A DNA stretch of 64,000 nucleotides from NCBI GenBank assembly GCA_004565275.1, contig SDOX01000007.1, forward strand, positions 694,115-758,114. The letters are read 5' to 3'. This DNA is from Nannochloropsis salina CCMP1776. Lineage: Eukaryota; Sar; Eustigmatophyceae; Eustigmatales; Monodopsidaceae. The translations under genes were made by a program, and so were the position numbers. The notes below the pieces were generated by a model that saw only the letters and a program-made list of their open reading frames with translations, ran no database searches and was not told the DNA's origin. This document shows positions 1 to 9,699 of this stretch, piece by piece; the first letter of the stretch is position 1, and each line of letters starts with the position of its first letter.

Positions 1-809
1 GGCGCATACGTGCATACACCAAGTGCCCCACATACGATCGTGACCTGGAAAGGTGGTTCCAAAGCCCCGAGTTTCGCGCCAAAGAAGCCGAGTCCTTGTC
101 CTTGCGCACCTGGGTTCAAGCCCTGGCCGGCCCCGCCGTGAACGTCTCTTTGGCCGAATGGTGGAACGTCTACGATCGATTTCAGGTCCGTCAGGCGTCT
201 GTGGACAGGGACGAGGTCCCTCAGGTTCTGGACGACGAGACCTATGAAGGAATGGTGGCTCTCGCCATGTGGTTGGAGACCGCCAAGATGCGTTCGTCCT
301 TGGTGCAGAACCGGGTCGGGGGGGGTCTCCTGGCCGACGTGCTGGGACGGATGGAACAAGCCGTGCAGCACCGTGAGACGAGCTTCCCGCCCCATGTCTA
401 CCGGTTGACGGGCGTTGCGGCCCATTACAACACCTTGCTCGGGGTCCTCGCCTCCCTCCAGGCGGACCAGGTCGCGAACAGCACGCTGCCCTGGGTCCGG
501 GAGAAAATCCCGGCCTTGGCAGCGGTGCTCATCTTTGAGCTGCACGCAGTGCCCGCACAGGGCGGGGAGGAATACCTGGTCCGGCTCATGTATCAGGACG
601 GCCCTGGAGAGCCTTACCAGGGCATTTCCCTCCCCTGCAGCCGAGACGGCGACGCCGACCATGCGTGCCCGCTGCGAGAATTTTTCCAATTGGGAGCCCC
701 GCAAGCCTTGAGTGCGTCGGAGTGGTGTGCGGCCTGTGGAAACAGGGATGTGTGGGCTTGTCAAGCAGGGGGCAGAGGCACGGGCAAGCTCCGAAGCAGG
801 GGAAGGTGA
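1..809 (+). CDS. Histidine acid phosphatase (lysosomal/prostatic type), C-terminal part
   Basis: 5'-partial: the frame is open from the first codon (position 3) and has no ATG before position 247, so the gene starts upstream of the window. The segments TKCPTYDRDLERW, EWWNVYDRF, IFELHAVPAQGGEEY, SLPCSRDGDADHACPLREFF and SASEWCAACG follow the C-terminal half of animal lysosomal acid phosphatase in order, including the paired cysteines and the variable insert. Family members hydrolyse phosphomonoesters in lysosomes or outside the cell. The N-terminal RHG motif lies outside the window. The C-terminal catalytic motif, normally SAHDTT, reads AAHYNT here, so the proton-donor Asp is Tyr (codon TAC near 426), which may alter or abolish activity. 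The last 20 residues are Gly/Arg-rich and could be wrong if a final intron was missed. Confidence 0.8.
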   Translation, partial: RIRAYTKCPTYDRDLERWFQSPEFRAKEAESLSLRTWVQALAGPAVNVSLAEWWNVYDRFQVRQASVDRDEVPQVLDDETYEGMVALAMWLETAKMRSSLVQNRVGGGLLADVLGRMEQAVQHRETSFPPHVYRLTGVAAHYNTLLGVLASLQADQVANSTLPWVREKIPALAAVLIFELHAVPAQGGEEYLVRLMYQDGPGEPYQGISLPCSRDGDADHACPLREFFQLGAPQALSASEWCAACGNRDVWACQAGGRGTGKLRSRGR

Positions 810-1141
810 AGAAGGGAAGGGGGTCCGCATGTAGGCGGCAGGAGGTGAACGATTTCAATGACACCCGTGTTCGTCAGGCACGTGCAGGACAGTGATAAGT
901 GAAAGAAAGAAAGGAAGGGAAGGGAAGGTCTACGAGACCCTTCAAGGGAAGGTCTACGAGACCCTTCAACCTGTATGCGACGATGTATACACAAGGGGAT
1001 AGTTTGCTTTCACTGCATTTTACAATGTCCCGCCCGCCGGCAATTTTGCTAAGCATCCGTCAATGACCTTGCTGGACATCCCAGGCGCCTGCTTTCTTTC
1101 CTTGCGCCGACGCACTCTCATCCCGGCTGGCCCTCTCTCCT
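810..1141. other. Convergent 3' intergenic region with a 24-bp direct repeat
   Basis: Lies between the phosphatase stop (+) and the coiled-coil gene stop (-). It holds purine-rich sequence (898-925) and two adjacent copies of a unit reading GGGAAGGTCTACGAGACCCT plus TCAA (about 921-969). No gene seen. Confidence 0.6.
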
Positions 1142-1854
1142 TCAGTCTGTGCCGTAAGCCGTCGCGGGGGGGGCGTCCTCGTCCTCGTCCTTTTCTTCCT
1201 CTTCTTCCCCTTCTTGCCCATTCACTAGGCCTTCCTCCCCGGCGACGAACCGGATTTGCCGGAGGCGCTCCCCCAGGTCCCGTACCTCCTGCCTGAGGTG
1301 GCTTAAACCCTCTCCCTCGACTCCCTTTCCCAATCCTTCATCCTCCCCTCCTCCCCCACCCCTCACGTCGATGCCCAGGCGCCGGTACGCCTCTTGAGCG
1401 CGGCGCACGCGGTCTGTCAAGGCTTTGACCTTCTCAAACACGGCCATCGACCGTGCGTGCATTTCTTGCCGCTTTAAGTCCGTCCCGTTCGCATCTTCCT
1501 CCGCGGCTTGCTCGTACAGCGCTTTGACCCGCTCGCTCAGTTTCCCACAGTCTTGCCGGTACCGATTTTGCACGTCGACCAGGTGCGAGACCCGGGAATA
1601 GCGGACATGCGCTGACTGTAGCGCCTCCTCTGCGCCACGCAACGTGGGCAACACGCCTCGTGAGCCCTCGTCTTGCCCCTCCCCAGACATGTCTTTGTCC
1701 CAACGTGCGACCTGTTGGGCCAGAGGATGTTAAAGCTAAGAATGTCTTCGCACATTCGCCAGAGAGCGGGGAGGCAACGAGTTGTACGCACCTCTGGACA
1801 ATGGGTCTCTATCGTCGCCTGCACCGTAGCCTGAAGCGTTGCGAAGCCCTCCAT
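1142..1854 (-). CDS. Small coiled-coil protein, function not recognised
   Basis: Two exons: 1792-1854 (ATG at 1854) and 1142-1711. The intron has GTGCGT donor and CAACAG acceptor and both exons keep phase 0, giving a 210-residue product. Residues ~35-125 are heptad-like and charged (LSERVKALYEQAAEED, VFEKVKALTDRVRRAQ), followed by a Gly/Glu spacer, a second helix (HLRQEVRDLGERLRQIRF) and an acidic tail (EEEEEKDEDEDA). This resembles small subunits of vesicle-tethering or BLOC/KxDL-type complexes in size and layout only. No diagnostic motif was found, so no function is assigned. It is divergent from HOP2 with 676 bp between the starts. Confidence 0.55.
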
Positions 1855-2530
1855 GGCGTAAAACAGCTCTCGGAATGTCGAAGTACTTCCGCGGAAACCC
1901 TGTGCATCATTGAAAAGAGGAAGGCCATTTCAGGCGCTGGATGATTGCATGGATAACGCGTTGCTGGTTTGTGGTGACTGGTCCAGCAGGCATGAGGGTG
2001 CCTCCAGCCTTGTCTTAGTCCACGCACGGCCAGCCTCCACCTCCTCCTAGGGCCCTTTAAACCTCGCCTCCGGCAACGAATCCACCTCTTTTACATTTTC
2101 GTTCTCCTTATTTCCATTAGCCTACTGATCTGTGAGGGAGAGGCGTGCACAGAAGGCCTCTGGGTTTTCCCTCCTTTGTCATGCTTTCAAACCCGCTCGC
2201 CCATCTTCGACTGGCGACTTGTCTGACGACAGCTCACCCTCGAACAAGCTCAGCATTTTTTACGCAAGAAAAGAGGGACAATGATGAGTGTCACTTCCTC
2301 GTGTCACTTTGTCACCATGCACATGTGTCTATATCCTTCGGAAGACTAAAATCCAAATTCCACCAAAAGCACGAGATGGGGGAGGGCGCGAGCTCACCTT
2401 CCACATCACATTAAACCCATGCTCTCGTAAGACGACATATATTCCTGAGTGAACATGAATCTACCGGCTGATTCTTGCAGAATAATTTCACGGCCATCTT
2501 GACATTGCTCAACGCTAACACAGATAAATT
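1855..2530. other. Divergent promoter region
   Basis: Separates the start codons of the coiled-coil gene (-) and HOP2 (+). Locally AT-richer near 2080-2130 and 2440-2530. No further gene or recognisable element seen. Confidence 0.5.
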
Positions 2531-4128
2531 ATGCCGTCCAAAGCGCCTCTCGGCAAGAAGAAGAAGATAGAAATGGACTCAGAAGGCGACTCTGAGGCAA
2601 GCAGCGAGGAGGAAACGCAGTCGTCGAGCGAGGAGGAAGAGGAAGAGGAAGAGGAAGAGGAAGAGGAAGATGAAGATGAAGATGAAGAGGAGGACGAAAA
2701 TTTGGATGATGCTTCCCATTCCTCCGGTGGCCAGATCTCTCATCCGGCATCTGGCTCGAAAGCCCTCAAAGCGCCCACCCAAAAGCGTCCCGGACCTGCC
2801 CCTTGCGCCGGGGAGAAAGAGGGAAAAAGACAGGCGTCTTCCAGCCCGGCTTCCCCTCCCCTGAATTCCTCCAGTAAGGCAGCCAAAGCAATGTCGTCGA
2901 ATCAAAAGCCTGACTACCCTGCCAAGGGCATGGCAAAGAAGAAAACTGGCAACAGCAGTAAACGCGGTGCGAGTGATACGGAAGCCGAAGACGGGACGAT
3001 TGAAACCGAAAATTCTCCGACCATCGCGGCTGAGAGTACGAAAGAGGGCCCGGCCCCCGCCTCTTCCTCCTCCCATACCCCCTCCGAGGCGCGTGACACC
3101 AAATTGACACCGGGAACTAGCAGGGCGGCTTCCTCCCCACCCCTCCCATGTCCCAACGCCGATAAGCTCACTGCAGCCATCGAAAGGCCGAAAGCCCGGG
3201 CGGGGGATGCCAAAAGTGTCATCCTTGAGTACATGATAAACGCCGCGCGGCCTTACGGGTGGGTGGACTTTCCTGTGTCTTTCCCCTCCTTGCTTGCTTC
3301 TGCCTTTGACCTCACCTGCTCTCCTCCCTCCTTGACCACTGATCGTGCGACTGCCCTCTTCTTTGCATTTCTTTTGCACACAGGGCTCAGAATGTTTTTG
3401 ACAACCTACACAAGACCATCGGCAAGGTAGGGTGCGCTTGAGGGAGGGAGGGAGGAAACGAGGGAGTGTGGAAGACTTGGATGAGGACATCGACCGACCC
3501 TGTGGCTGACTGCAATGCTGCAACGCTGTCTTTCCCTCCCTGGAACCCTCCCGGTTCTCTTCTTTTCGTTCAGGGCACCGTGCAGACCGTGCTGGATCAA
3601 CTCGCTGACAGTGGCGCCATCACCCGGAAAGAATTCGGAAAATCCAAGATATACGTGGCCCCGCCCCCAGCCCTAGACCCGACAGAACTTGCCCGCGAAA
3701 CGGCCGCGTTGGAAAGCCGGTGGAAGGCCTTGCAGGAAGAGAAGAATCAGTGGACGGGGAGGAAAGGGAGCCTGGAGGGCGAGGTCCGCAGGTTGAACCA
3801 GGGTCTGGACGATACTGCATTGGAGACGGCCTTGACGACATTAACAGCAGAGAATGCAGCGCGCGAGAAGACGCTGGAGGAACTCCGGCTGAAAGAAGGG
3901 AAGCGAGAAGGCAGGGTGCCCATGGATAAGCTCCAAATGAAGCGCTTGGAAGAGGAGGTGGGATCGTTTAGGAAGGTCTGGGCCGCGCGCAAGCGACAGG
4001 CCATGGAGGCCTTGGAGTGCGTGGCCGACGGGGCGGGAAAACGGGTGATCGACATCATCGATATGATGGGCATTGAAACGGACGAGGAGGCGGGTGTCAG
4101 CCTTCCTGCCTTGGGTGGAGGGACGTGA
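2531..4128 (+). CDS. HOP2: HOP2/PSMC3IP homologous-pairing protein with acidic N-terminal extension
   Basis: Three exons: 2531-3258, 3384-3426 and 3574-4128, joined in phase (GG|G, then AAG|GGC), giving about 441 residues. From residue ~228 the protein follows HOP2/TBPIP: winged helix (SVILEYMINAARPYG, AQNVFDNLHKTIGK, VQTVLDQLADSGAI, KSKIYVAP), a long leucine-zipper coiled coil, and the conserved C-terminus KVWAARKRQAMEAL...MGIETDEEAGVSLP. HOP2 acts with MND1 to stimulate RAD51/DMC1 strand exchange in meiosis. The first ~220 residues are unlike the usual ~220-residue HOP2: an acidic Ser/Glu/Asp run (2600-2700) and a Lys/Ser/Pro-rich low-complexity stretch. The frame is open from an ATG at 2531 with no obvious acceptor before the winged helix, so the extension looks real, but an alternative internal start is possible. 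Confidence 0.85.
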
Positions 4129-4916
4129 GGTGGACCGACCCTTTGGCTTGCATGGGCCACGGGGTGACATTGGGAGAAGCGACCGAAGGCGCCTCCGCAA
4201 TTTTTTTCGCTGTTTGGACGTCGGGGGATAGGAGAAAAAAATATGGAACGTAGAGATGTAAAAAGCGGCTGGGGAGTAGAAAGGAGAGGTGGATGTGGTG
4301 TGCAACGGGCCAAGAATGCCTGAAAGAGCATGCGTGTTCGTATGTGAAATAGCGGTCGAAATCAGTACGCTGTCAAAAGGCAGTGACGTAATCGACACAT
4401 GAAGCCATCGAAAAGACAGAGGGGTGGAAGAAGTTGGAGGACGGGCACGCATCCTGACGGGTTTTTTGAACATGGGAACACAGCGCTATGTCGAGGAAGA
4501 TCAGCAAGGTTCGATTGGGAATGAAAAAAAAAGAAATGACCACGACGGACGGGGTTATGAATGGCAGGCGGGCGCCTACTCGTCATAGCGGGATATGGGC
4601 CAGACAGCACGGGCCTCGGCCTGGGGTCGCCGCCCACCCTCGCTGTCCCCTTGTAGACCCTGCACCGGCGGCGCACCCCTCTCCAATAAAAACGGGGGCC
4701 GGGATCTTCACCCGTCCTTCTGTACGTGTTATCAAAAAACTTCTTTCGCCATGTGTACGGGCGAGGGGTGGCGGCCCATTTCCATTTCCACCTGGCCACT
4801 TCGGCACACAGCGCGCGTTCAATTTTTGTAAAGACGCATTTTGGGGATACCTTTATACAAATGTGCAATGACCTCGTCTCCCACACGCCTTCGGGCGCCC
4901 CTTCTCTCCCGTCCGC
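4129..4916. other. Convergent 3' intergenic region
   Basis: Between the stops of HOP2 (+) and the kinase gene (-). Contains A-rich stretches and an AATAAA-like hexamer near 4684. No conserved protein or RNA seen. Confidence 0.5.
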
Positions 4917-7010
4917 CTACTCCTGCCCCCATGCCTGCCCGTCTTCCTCCCCTTCCTCCGCCCCGGCCTCCATGCACTGCTCCTTGATCATCTCATGCAA
5001 CATCTGCCGAAAATCGGCGCGAACCACCCTTAAGGGAAGACCCAGTTGTCCTGCCAGCCCCTTCAATGCCTCCATTTGCGCATTAGGTAACATGAGTGCT
5101 AATCCTCTCTTTACGTCCGGGGGATCGCCGCCCTGACTGTTGCTGCTGTGGGTGTTGCTGCTGCCATGGAGGCCCATGTCTTGCCACAGGCGCCGATGAT
5201 AAGATTTTACCGCTTCCAGGATGTCCAACAGTTCCCTCCGCGCGCTCGTCGATCCAGCTCCCACCTCCTCCCCCGCCTCCTCTTCCTCCCATTCCACTCT
5301 CCCGATTCCTTTTCCCTCAACCTTCGCGGTATGCCCAATCTCGGGAGCAGCAGCTGACACGGTCGGTGACGTCTGGCCCACGGCCCTTCTTGTTTGTCGT
5401 AAGAAGGGATGACGGTCCAACAGGTAACGGGCCGTAGGCCGTTTGCTCGGCTCTTTGTTCAAACATTGCCGAACGAAATCCCGAAACTCCGAGGAAAATT
5501 CCGAGCGCGGGAGGGACGGTGGTTCCCTTTCCTTGAGCGCGGAGACAAGCTCCCAGTAGCCTCCTGCGTCTTCGTAAGGCAATCGCCCGAGAGCACACGT
5601 CACAAGCGTCAGACCCACTCCCCAAATATCCGCGGAATACCCGTACTCCCCACCACAAATTCGCTCCGGCGACATGTAAGTGAAGGTCCCGACAAAAGTA
5701 TCCGCCCGGGAGATACTGGCATCGAAGTGCCGGACCAGGCCAAAATCGCTGATTTTTACCTCGCCCCGGTGATTCAGGAGGAGGTTGGCGGGTTTAATGT
5801 CCCGGTGGATTTGCCGGCGTGCGTGCAGGTAGGCCAGGCCTTGCAAGACTTCGCGGGCCATATGGGCCAGGACGGCCTCGTCCGCACAGCCCCCGGCGTC
5901 GACCACGTCTTGGAGCGAGCCCGCGTCCATGAACTCTTGGACTATGCTCACGGTGCCTTCCCGCGGATTCACGTAGGCGTCGTAGAAGGAGACAAGCTGG
6001 GGGCAACCTCCTCCCCCTCGGGAAGCGCCTGCGTCCATAGCCCCCCCGGGACTTCCGCGGTGTGTTCCTGTGCCAATCAGGACCTGTCCGGATGGTTCGC
6101 CGACAAGCCCTGGACCGCCTGTCCCATCGATCGGTCCCGGGCCGTCTGCCGCGGAGGGAAACGGGGGAGGGGAGGCCGGGGTGGTGCGGGGGGGGGGAGG
6201 AGAGGGCGCCAGGGAGGAGGAGGGAGGCAGGAAAGGCGCGAGATTCCAGTACAAGGACTGGAGCTCCTGCACCATTTGAAGCCGCCTCCCTTCTTCAAAG
6301 ACGGGGATGGTCTTGACGGCCACCAGGCGCAGGCTGGGGACGTGAATGCCTTGCCAGACGCTCCCACCCGCTCCTCGGCCTAACACTCCCAAGGGGACCA
6401 GGCAGTCGTGTAGGCCCTGCCCGGGGGTTTCGTCGGCACAGCCGTGCGCGCCTGGGCTGCCGCCGCTGGAAGGACACGAAGCCATGTCGTTTGTAGCGAC
6501 CGGTTCCTCGTCGAGGGTGAGCGAGAGAGGGGTGCCACCCGTGCGTTTCTCCCGTCCTCCGGACGACTTGGGAGGGGTTGAGGTCACTGAAGGTTGGTTG
6601 GCGTATAGGTCATTCGGCGTATTTTTCTGGAAGAGGCCTGATTTTCGTATTTCAAAGCCTCCGATGTGTATCGATCCACTTTTGGATATACAAAGCGTCT
6701 TCGCACCCTTGGCACCTTTTTTCCGTCCACTGTGGGGCCGCAAGGACGAAGAGGAGGCGGCCGAGGACCAATCCTCGCACACCCGTCCGTCACCGACACT
6801 GCTGGTGTCATCGCTTACACAATCACCGCTGCTGGTGCTGTTGCCATGATCCGTCGCGATTTCCAATTGAAGGGGACTGAACGCGCTCTCTGAGCCGATG
6901 GTCAAAGGGGGGGGGGTTGGGTCGACCTCAACTGTGAGTCGGAGCTTCTCGGCAAAGCTTTGTTCCATGCTGGGTGAACGTGGTTCTTGCAGCCCGTATT
7001 TCTGCGCCAT
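4917..7010 (-). CDS. MAP kinase kinase-like protein kinase
   Basis: Single exon, ATG at 7010, 697 residues. The N-terminal ~200 residues are Ser/Thr/Pro-rich. Kinase domain: glycine loop GRGAGGSV (~211-218), VAVK with catalytic Lys ~233, HRDIKPANLL (Asp ~404), DFG (~422), activation segment SISRADTFVGTFTYMSPERI, then SADIWGVGLTLV and a C-lobe ending near 545. The short loop with Ser/Thr spaced as in SxxxxT and the GTFTYMSPER sequence are MAPKK (STE7)-like. MAPKKs phosphorylate MAP kinases on the TxY motif. A Pro/Gly-rich insertion of about 80 residues (~258-335) lies between the alpha-C helix and the next N-lobe strand. The C-terminal ~150 residues have no recognised domain. A non-MAPKK STE kinase remains possible. 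Confidence 0.85.
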   Translation of the reverse strand: MAQKYGLQEPRSPSMEQSFAEKLRLTVEVDPTPPPLTIGSESAFSPLQLEIATDHGNSTSSGDCVSDDTSSVGDGRVCEDWSSAASSSSLRPHSGRKKGAKGAKTLCISKSGSIHIGGFEIRKSGLFQKNTPNDLYANQPSVTSTPPKSSGGREKRTGGTPLSLTLDEEPVATNDMASCPSSGGSPGAHGCADETPGQGLHDCLVPLGVLGRGAGGSVWQGIHVPSLRLVAVKTIPVFEEGRRLQMVQELQSLYWNLAPFLPPSSSLAPSPPPPRTTPASPPPFPSAADGPGPIDGTGGPGLVGEPSGQVLIGTGTHRGSPGGAMDAGASRGGGGCPQLVSFYDAYVNPREGTVSIVQEFMDAGSLQDVVDAGGCADEAVLAHMAREVLQGLAYLHARRQIHRDIKPANLLLNHRGEVKISDFGLVRHFDASISRADTFVGTFTYMSPERICGGEYGYSADIWGVGLTLVTCALGRLPYEDAGGYWELVSALKEREPPSLPRSEFSSEFRDFVRQCLNKEPSKRPTARYLLDRHPFLRQTRRAVGQTSPTVSAAAPEIGHTAKVEGKGIGRVEWEEEEAGEEVGAGSTSARRELLDILEAVKSYHRRLWQDMGLHGSSNTHSSNSQGGDPPDVKRGLALMLPNAQMEALKGLAGQLGLPLRVVRADFRQMLHEMIKEQCMEAGAEEGEEDGQAWGQE

Positions 7011-7561
7011 GTCGTGCTTTCAATGGCCCTAGCAACTTTCCTGAGGGAGACAGAGGCGTCGAAATGGAGGTGAGGCGGGCCATGTGCTCGAGCTGATATG
7101 GCAAAAGCTTTCGCTTGTTCTGCTCGCGGTGTTCGTGGCGGCGCTCGGCGATACCCTGATGTGCCTATACCTCCCTCTGAAACACGCATCTCCAATGTTT
7201 GAGTGAGAGGGGATCGAACAGGCTTGACTGGAGTAAAGGTGATGACTCCAGTGCAGTGCGTGTGAGTTGATACGTCAGGCATCGGACAAGGGGCAATGCC
7301 GACCGTGACGGGATCGGAGCCAGCTACTAAGAGGAGCTGCCAGTCGTCCTACAGAAACTCCCAATGCTCAGTATTGGCGCAATGTGCATCTAATCCTCCT
7401 CCTTTGTTTCACCTTCCTAGACCTCCTCATTAGAAGTCTTCTGCCACTGATTCCACTGTCAGGTCTCTAGGGCCTAGAGAGAGCAGGACCAAAGCTACGT
7501 GTGCGTGGGAGAGGACGGTAGGCCCCAAGCTAGGATAAAAACTTATCTAATTCTGTGCATC
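7011..7561. other. Divergent promoter region
   Basis: Between the starts of the MAPKK-like gene (-) and the Vma22-like gene (+). No RNA gene or other clear element seen. Confidence 0.5.
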
Positions 7562-8038
7562 ATGGGGGGAGATGGCACTCTTGACCCTGCACACACCGCA
7601 ACGCTTTCTCCTGAGAGGGTTCTGGCCGCTTATGACGCGTCTGGGGAGTATCTTGAGGCCCAAGAAAAGCTCAGTGTCTACTTGAAGCGAGCCTTCCTCC
7701 TTGTCTCCCGGGCTAGAATGCGTCCCACTTCAGGTGGCGTATTGGAGAGTGGTTTCATTCGAGAGGATATCGGGGCTGCACGACGTGTGCATGGAGAACG
7801 GCTTGTTTACGCGAAGGGTGGGTCGCACCCGAGCGATGTCGGTGGTGTGGACCCCCCCCCAACGAGGATGGAAGATCTACTCGTGATATTAGCCGGTGCA
7901 CTTCCGTCATCAGAGGTCCGAGAAGCACAGAAAGACTTTGTAAAGGCGTTGGACTGTGTCATGGATTTGGCCGTCGCGGCGAAGGCGATCTGGAGGACGC
8001 AAACGTGCGACACAGATGAGAAGCACGACGATGTATAG
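7562..8038 (+). CDS. VMA22: Vma22/CCDC115-like V-ATPase assembly factor
   Basis: Single exon, 158 residues, with the first ATG of the frame at 7562. The layout matches CCDC115/Vma22: an N-terminal helix (YLEAQEKLSVYLKRAF), the small conserved patch LLVSRARMRPTSGGVLES (family: SLAKARYAMG...VGPLQY), a variable Gly/Pro linker, then LAGALPSSEVREAQKDFVKA followed by a hydrophobic helix (family: FGILVPHSLRQAQASF). Vma22 is an ER-resident chaperone that works with Vma21 and Vma12 to assemble the V0 sector of the vacuolar proton pump. The similarity is short and was recognised by eye, so the call is moderate. It is compact and divergent from the kinase gene. Confidence 0.55.
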   Translation: MGGDGTLDPAHTATLSPERVLAAYDASGEYLEAQEKLSVYLKRAFLLVSRARMRPTSGGVLESGFIREDIGAARRVHGERLVYAKGGSHPSDVGGVDPPPTRMEDLLVILAGALPSSEVREAQKDFVKALDCVMDLAVAAKAIWRTQTCDTDEKHDDV

Positions 8039-8417
8039 CGTAAAATAATCACCCAACGCAAGTCAACTAGAGCGTCACGCGCCTTCACGTGGGCGGGGCC
8101 CTTACATTACGTCAATACATTCCGTGTTTACTATCAAAACCGCCCCGACTCGATCAATGTACACGTATCAACAACCAGTCTTCATGAGTCTCACGCCCCC
8201 GGGATTGTTCCCATGGCCGCCCACTGGGCGGGAAAACAGGAGACGACCCCCATGGAAGCGAGCAGGACCACACAAAGCCTCCAGCGACAGACCCGCGCGC
8301 CCCTGTCTCTCTCTGTACACCACGACCCTCCCTCCTTCCCTCCCTCCTTCCCTCCCTCCCTCCCTCCCTCCGCCCCGTCCTCGACCCGTTCCTCGGACCC
8401 TTCCATCCCCTCCACCG
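8039..8417. other. Convergent 3' region with CCCT array
   Basis: Between the Vma22-like (+) and FAIM-PX (-) stops. Holds a CCCT/CCTT tract at 8326-8371 and otherwise nothing recognised. Confidence 0.6.
8326..8371 (+). repeat. (CCCT)n-type low-complexity array
   Basis: About 46 bp of CCCT with occasional CCTT units, just beyond the stop of the FAIM-PX gene. On the transcript strand of that gene it reads as GGGA repeats, able in principle to form a G-quadruplex in the 3' UTR. Confidence 0.9.
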
Positions 8418-9699
8418 TCAGAATCGCAGCTCCACATGCAAGTTCAAGTCGCCTGGATCTAACGGCTGTCCTGTCACCGGATGCAACGAGAAAAATCGGA
8501 GCAAATCCGGGTTATGGGAGGCCTTGGGCATACGTATCAACCGCTGAAGGTAGACCTCCAACTCCTGACGGCGATGTTCAATGAAGAGCGGGTCGGACTG
8601 ATCGGCAAAGGGGTTCAGGACCTTGATGGGGAGGGAGGGAAGGCTGCTCAACAGGTGGGAGCCCGCGAAGGCCGAGCGCACGAGTCGATCCAGCTTATCG
8701 AAGTCCCGGTATCTGCGGAACACCACCACCTCTCCCTCCCTCCCTCCCTCCCTCCCTCCCTCCCTCCCTCCCTCCTTCCCGCCCGCCCGCCCCGCCCCTG
8801 AAAGGGTGCAAACCACCTTGTAATGCACAATGAGCTTCCCTTCGCTGGATTGCGTCCGGACCTCCGGGACCATCACGCGCACGGGCACCCGCCCTGCCTC
8901 GTGACCGTTACCGCTCCCATTGGCGGCACCGCCCACGTCCTCCATGTGCGGGAGACTGCTTCCCATGTCGGAGACCTCCAATACATCCGCCTGCTCGGTC
9001 AAGAGTCGAGCTCCCACGCGACAGCTGTGGAAGGGGGGAGAAGGAGGGATGGAGGGAGGGAGGGAGGGAGGAAGGGTGGAAGGGAGGGAGGAAGGTCAGT
9101 GGCGGGTCCGACATTTTTTTCGTATCTTCAAGCCCCTGCTCCTTACCTATATATAAACCCGCCCGCACCCAGGTCTGGGGTAATGCTCACGGTGGCGGTA
9201 GCGTCATCGACCTTGAACAATATCTCCACTGCGTTCAATAGGGAAGTTGTGCCCCGGGTACCGGGCACCTCGATGCCGTCCAAGACCACGAAGCGCGTCC
9301 CCGAGAGTTTGTTGTGGCGGAGGACGAGCTAGGGGAGGGGACGGGAAGGGATGGGAAGATGAGAGAGTAGGAGCGACGTCTTTTAACAAGCTAAGAAAGC
9401 TTCTCGTGGCCTATAATAATATCAATTGAACTCGTATTCCATTTCTCGGGGCCACGCGTTGATTCGTGTGGCGATGCACCTCTTCCTTGCGCGCGTCGGC
9501 ACAGGTGAAGCGACAAAATGGTTTTCCCCCTACTGCTTGCTCGTCCTCCAACACCAGCATTCCTTTCTTTCAAACCACTTACCTTATGTGGTCGTTCCCG
9601 TCTTCCTTGGGAGGGATCGGCCAAGGAAAAAGACCACAGTTTCGTGACCCCCCCTGGGTTTCTGAGGGTATTTGTAACAATCCGGGTGAGGCTTTCCAT
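8418..9699 (-). CDS. FAIM1-like domain fused to a PX phosphoinositide-binding domain
   Basis: Four exons: 9583-9699 (ATG at 9699), 9147-9328, 8817-9024 and 8418-8729. All donors are GT, all acceptors AG, and phases join cleanly to give 272 residues. Residues ~20-115 resemble the N-terminal beta-sandwich of FAIM (Fas apoptotic inhibitory molecule): KLWSFSLAD, LRHNKLSGTRFVVLDG, VEILFKVDDATATVSI, GGFIYSCRVGARLL. Residues ~150-260 form a PX domain: VVVFRRYRDFDKLDRLV, the proline-rich loop LPSLPIKVLNPF, then RRQELEVYLQRLIR, and a C-terminal FFSLHP. PX domains bind PI3P or other phosphoinositides on endosomes. FAIM-type beta-sandwiches are otherwise known mostly as stand-alone proteins. The third intron is unusual because purine GGGA repeats abut its acceptor. 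Confidence 0.75.
8731..8780 (+). repeat. (CCCT)n array inside intron 3 of the FAIM-PX gene
   Basis: About 45 bp of CCCT units. The gene runs on the minus strand, so the intron carries GGGA repeats up to its acceptor. This is opposite to most introns here, whose acceptors follow CCCT. Confidence 0.9.

Noticed and set aside
1142-1854. KxDL/BORC or dynactin small subunit identity for the coiled-coil gene
   Set aside because: Size and heptads fit, but no diagnostic conserved block could be matched, so it is left unnamed.
2579-3523. Long minus-strand frame opposite HOP2
   Set aside because: Antisense shadow of low-complexity acidic codons; it spans HOP2 introns and shows no domain.
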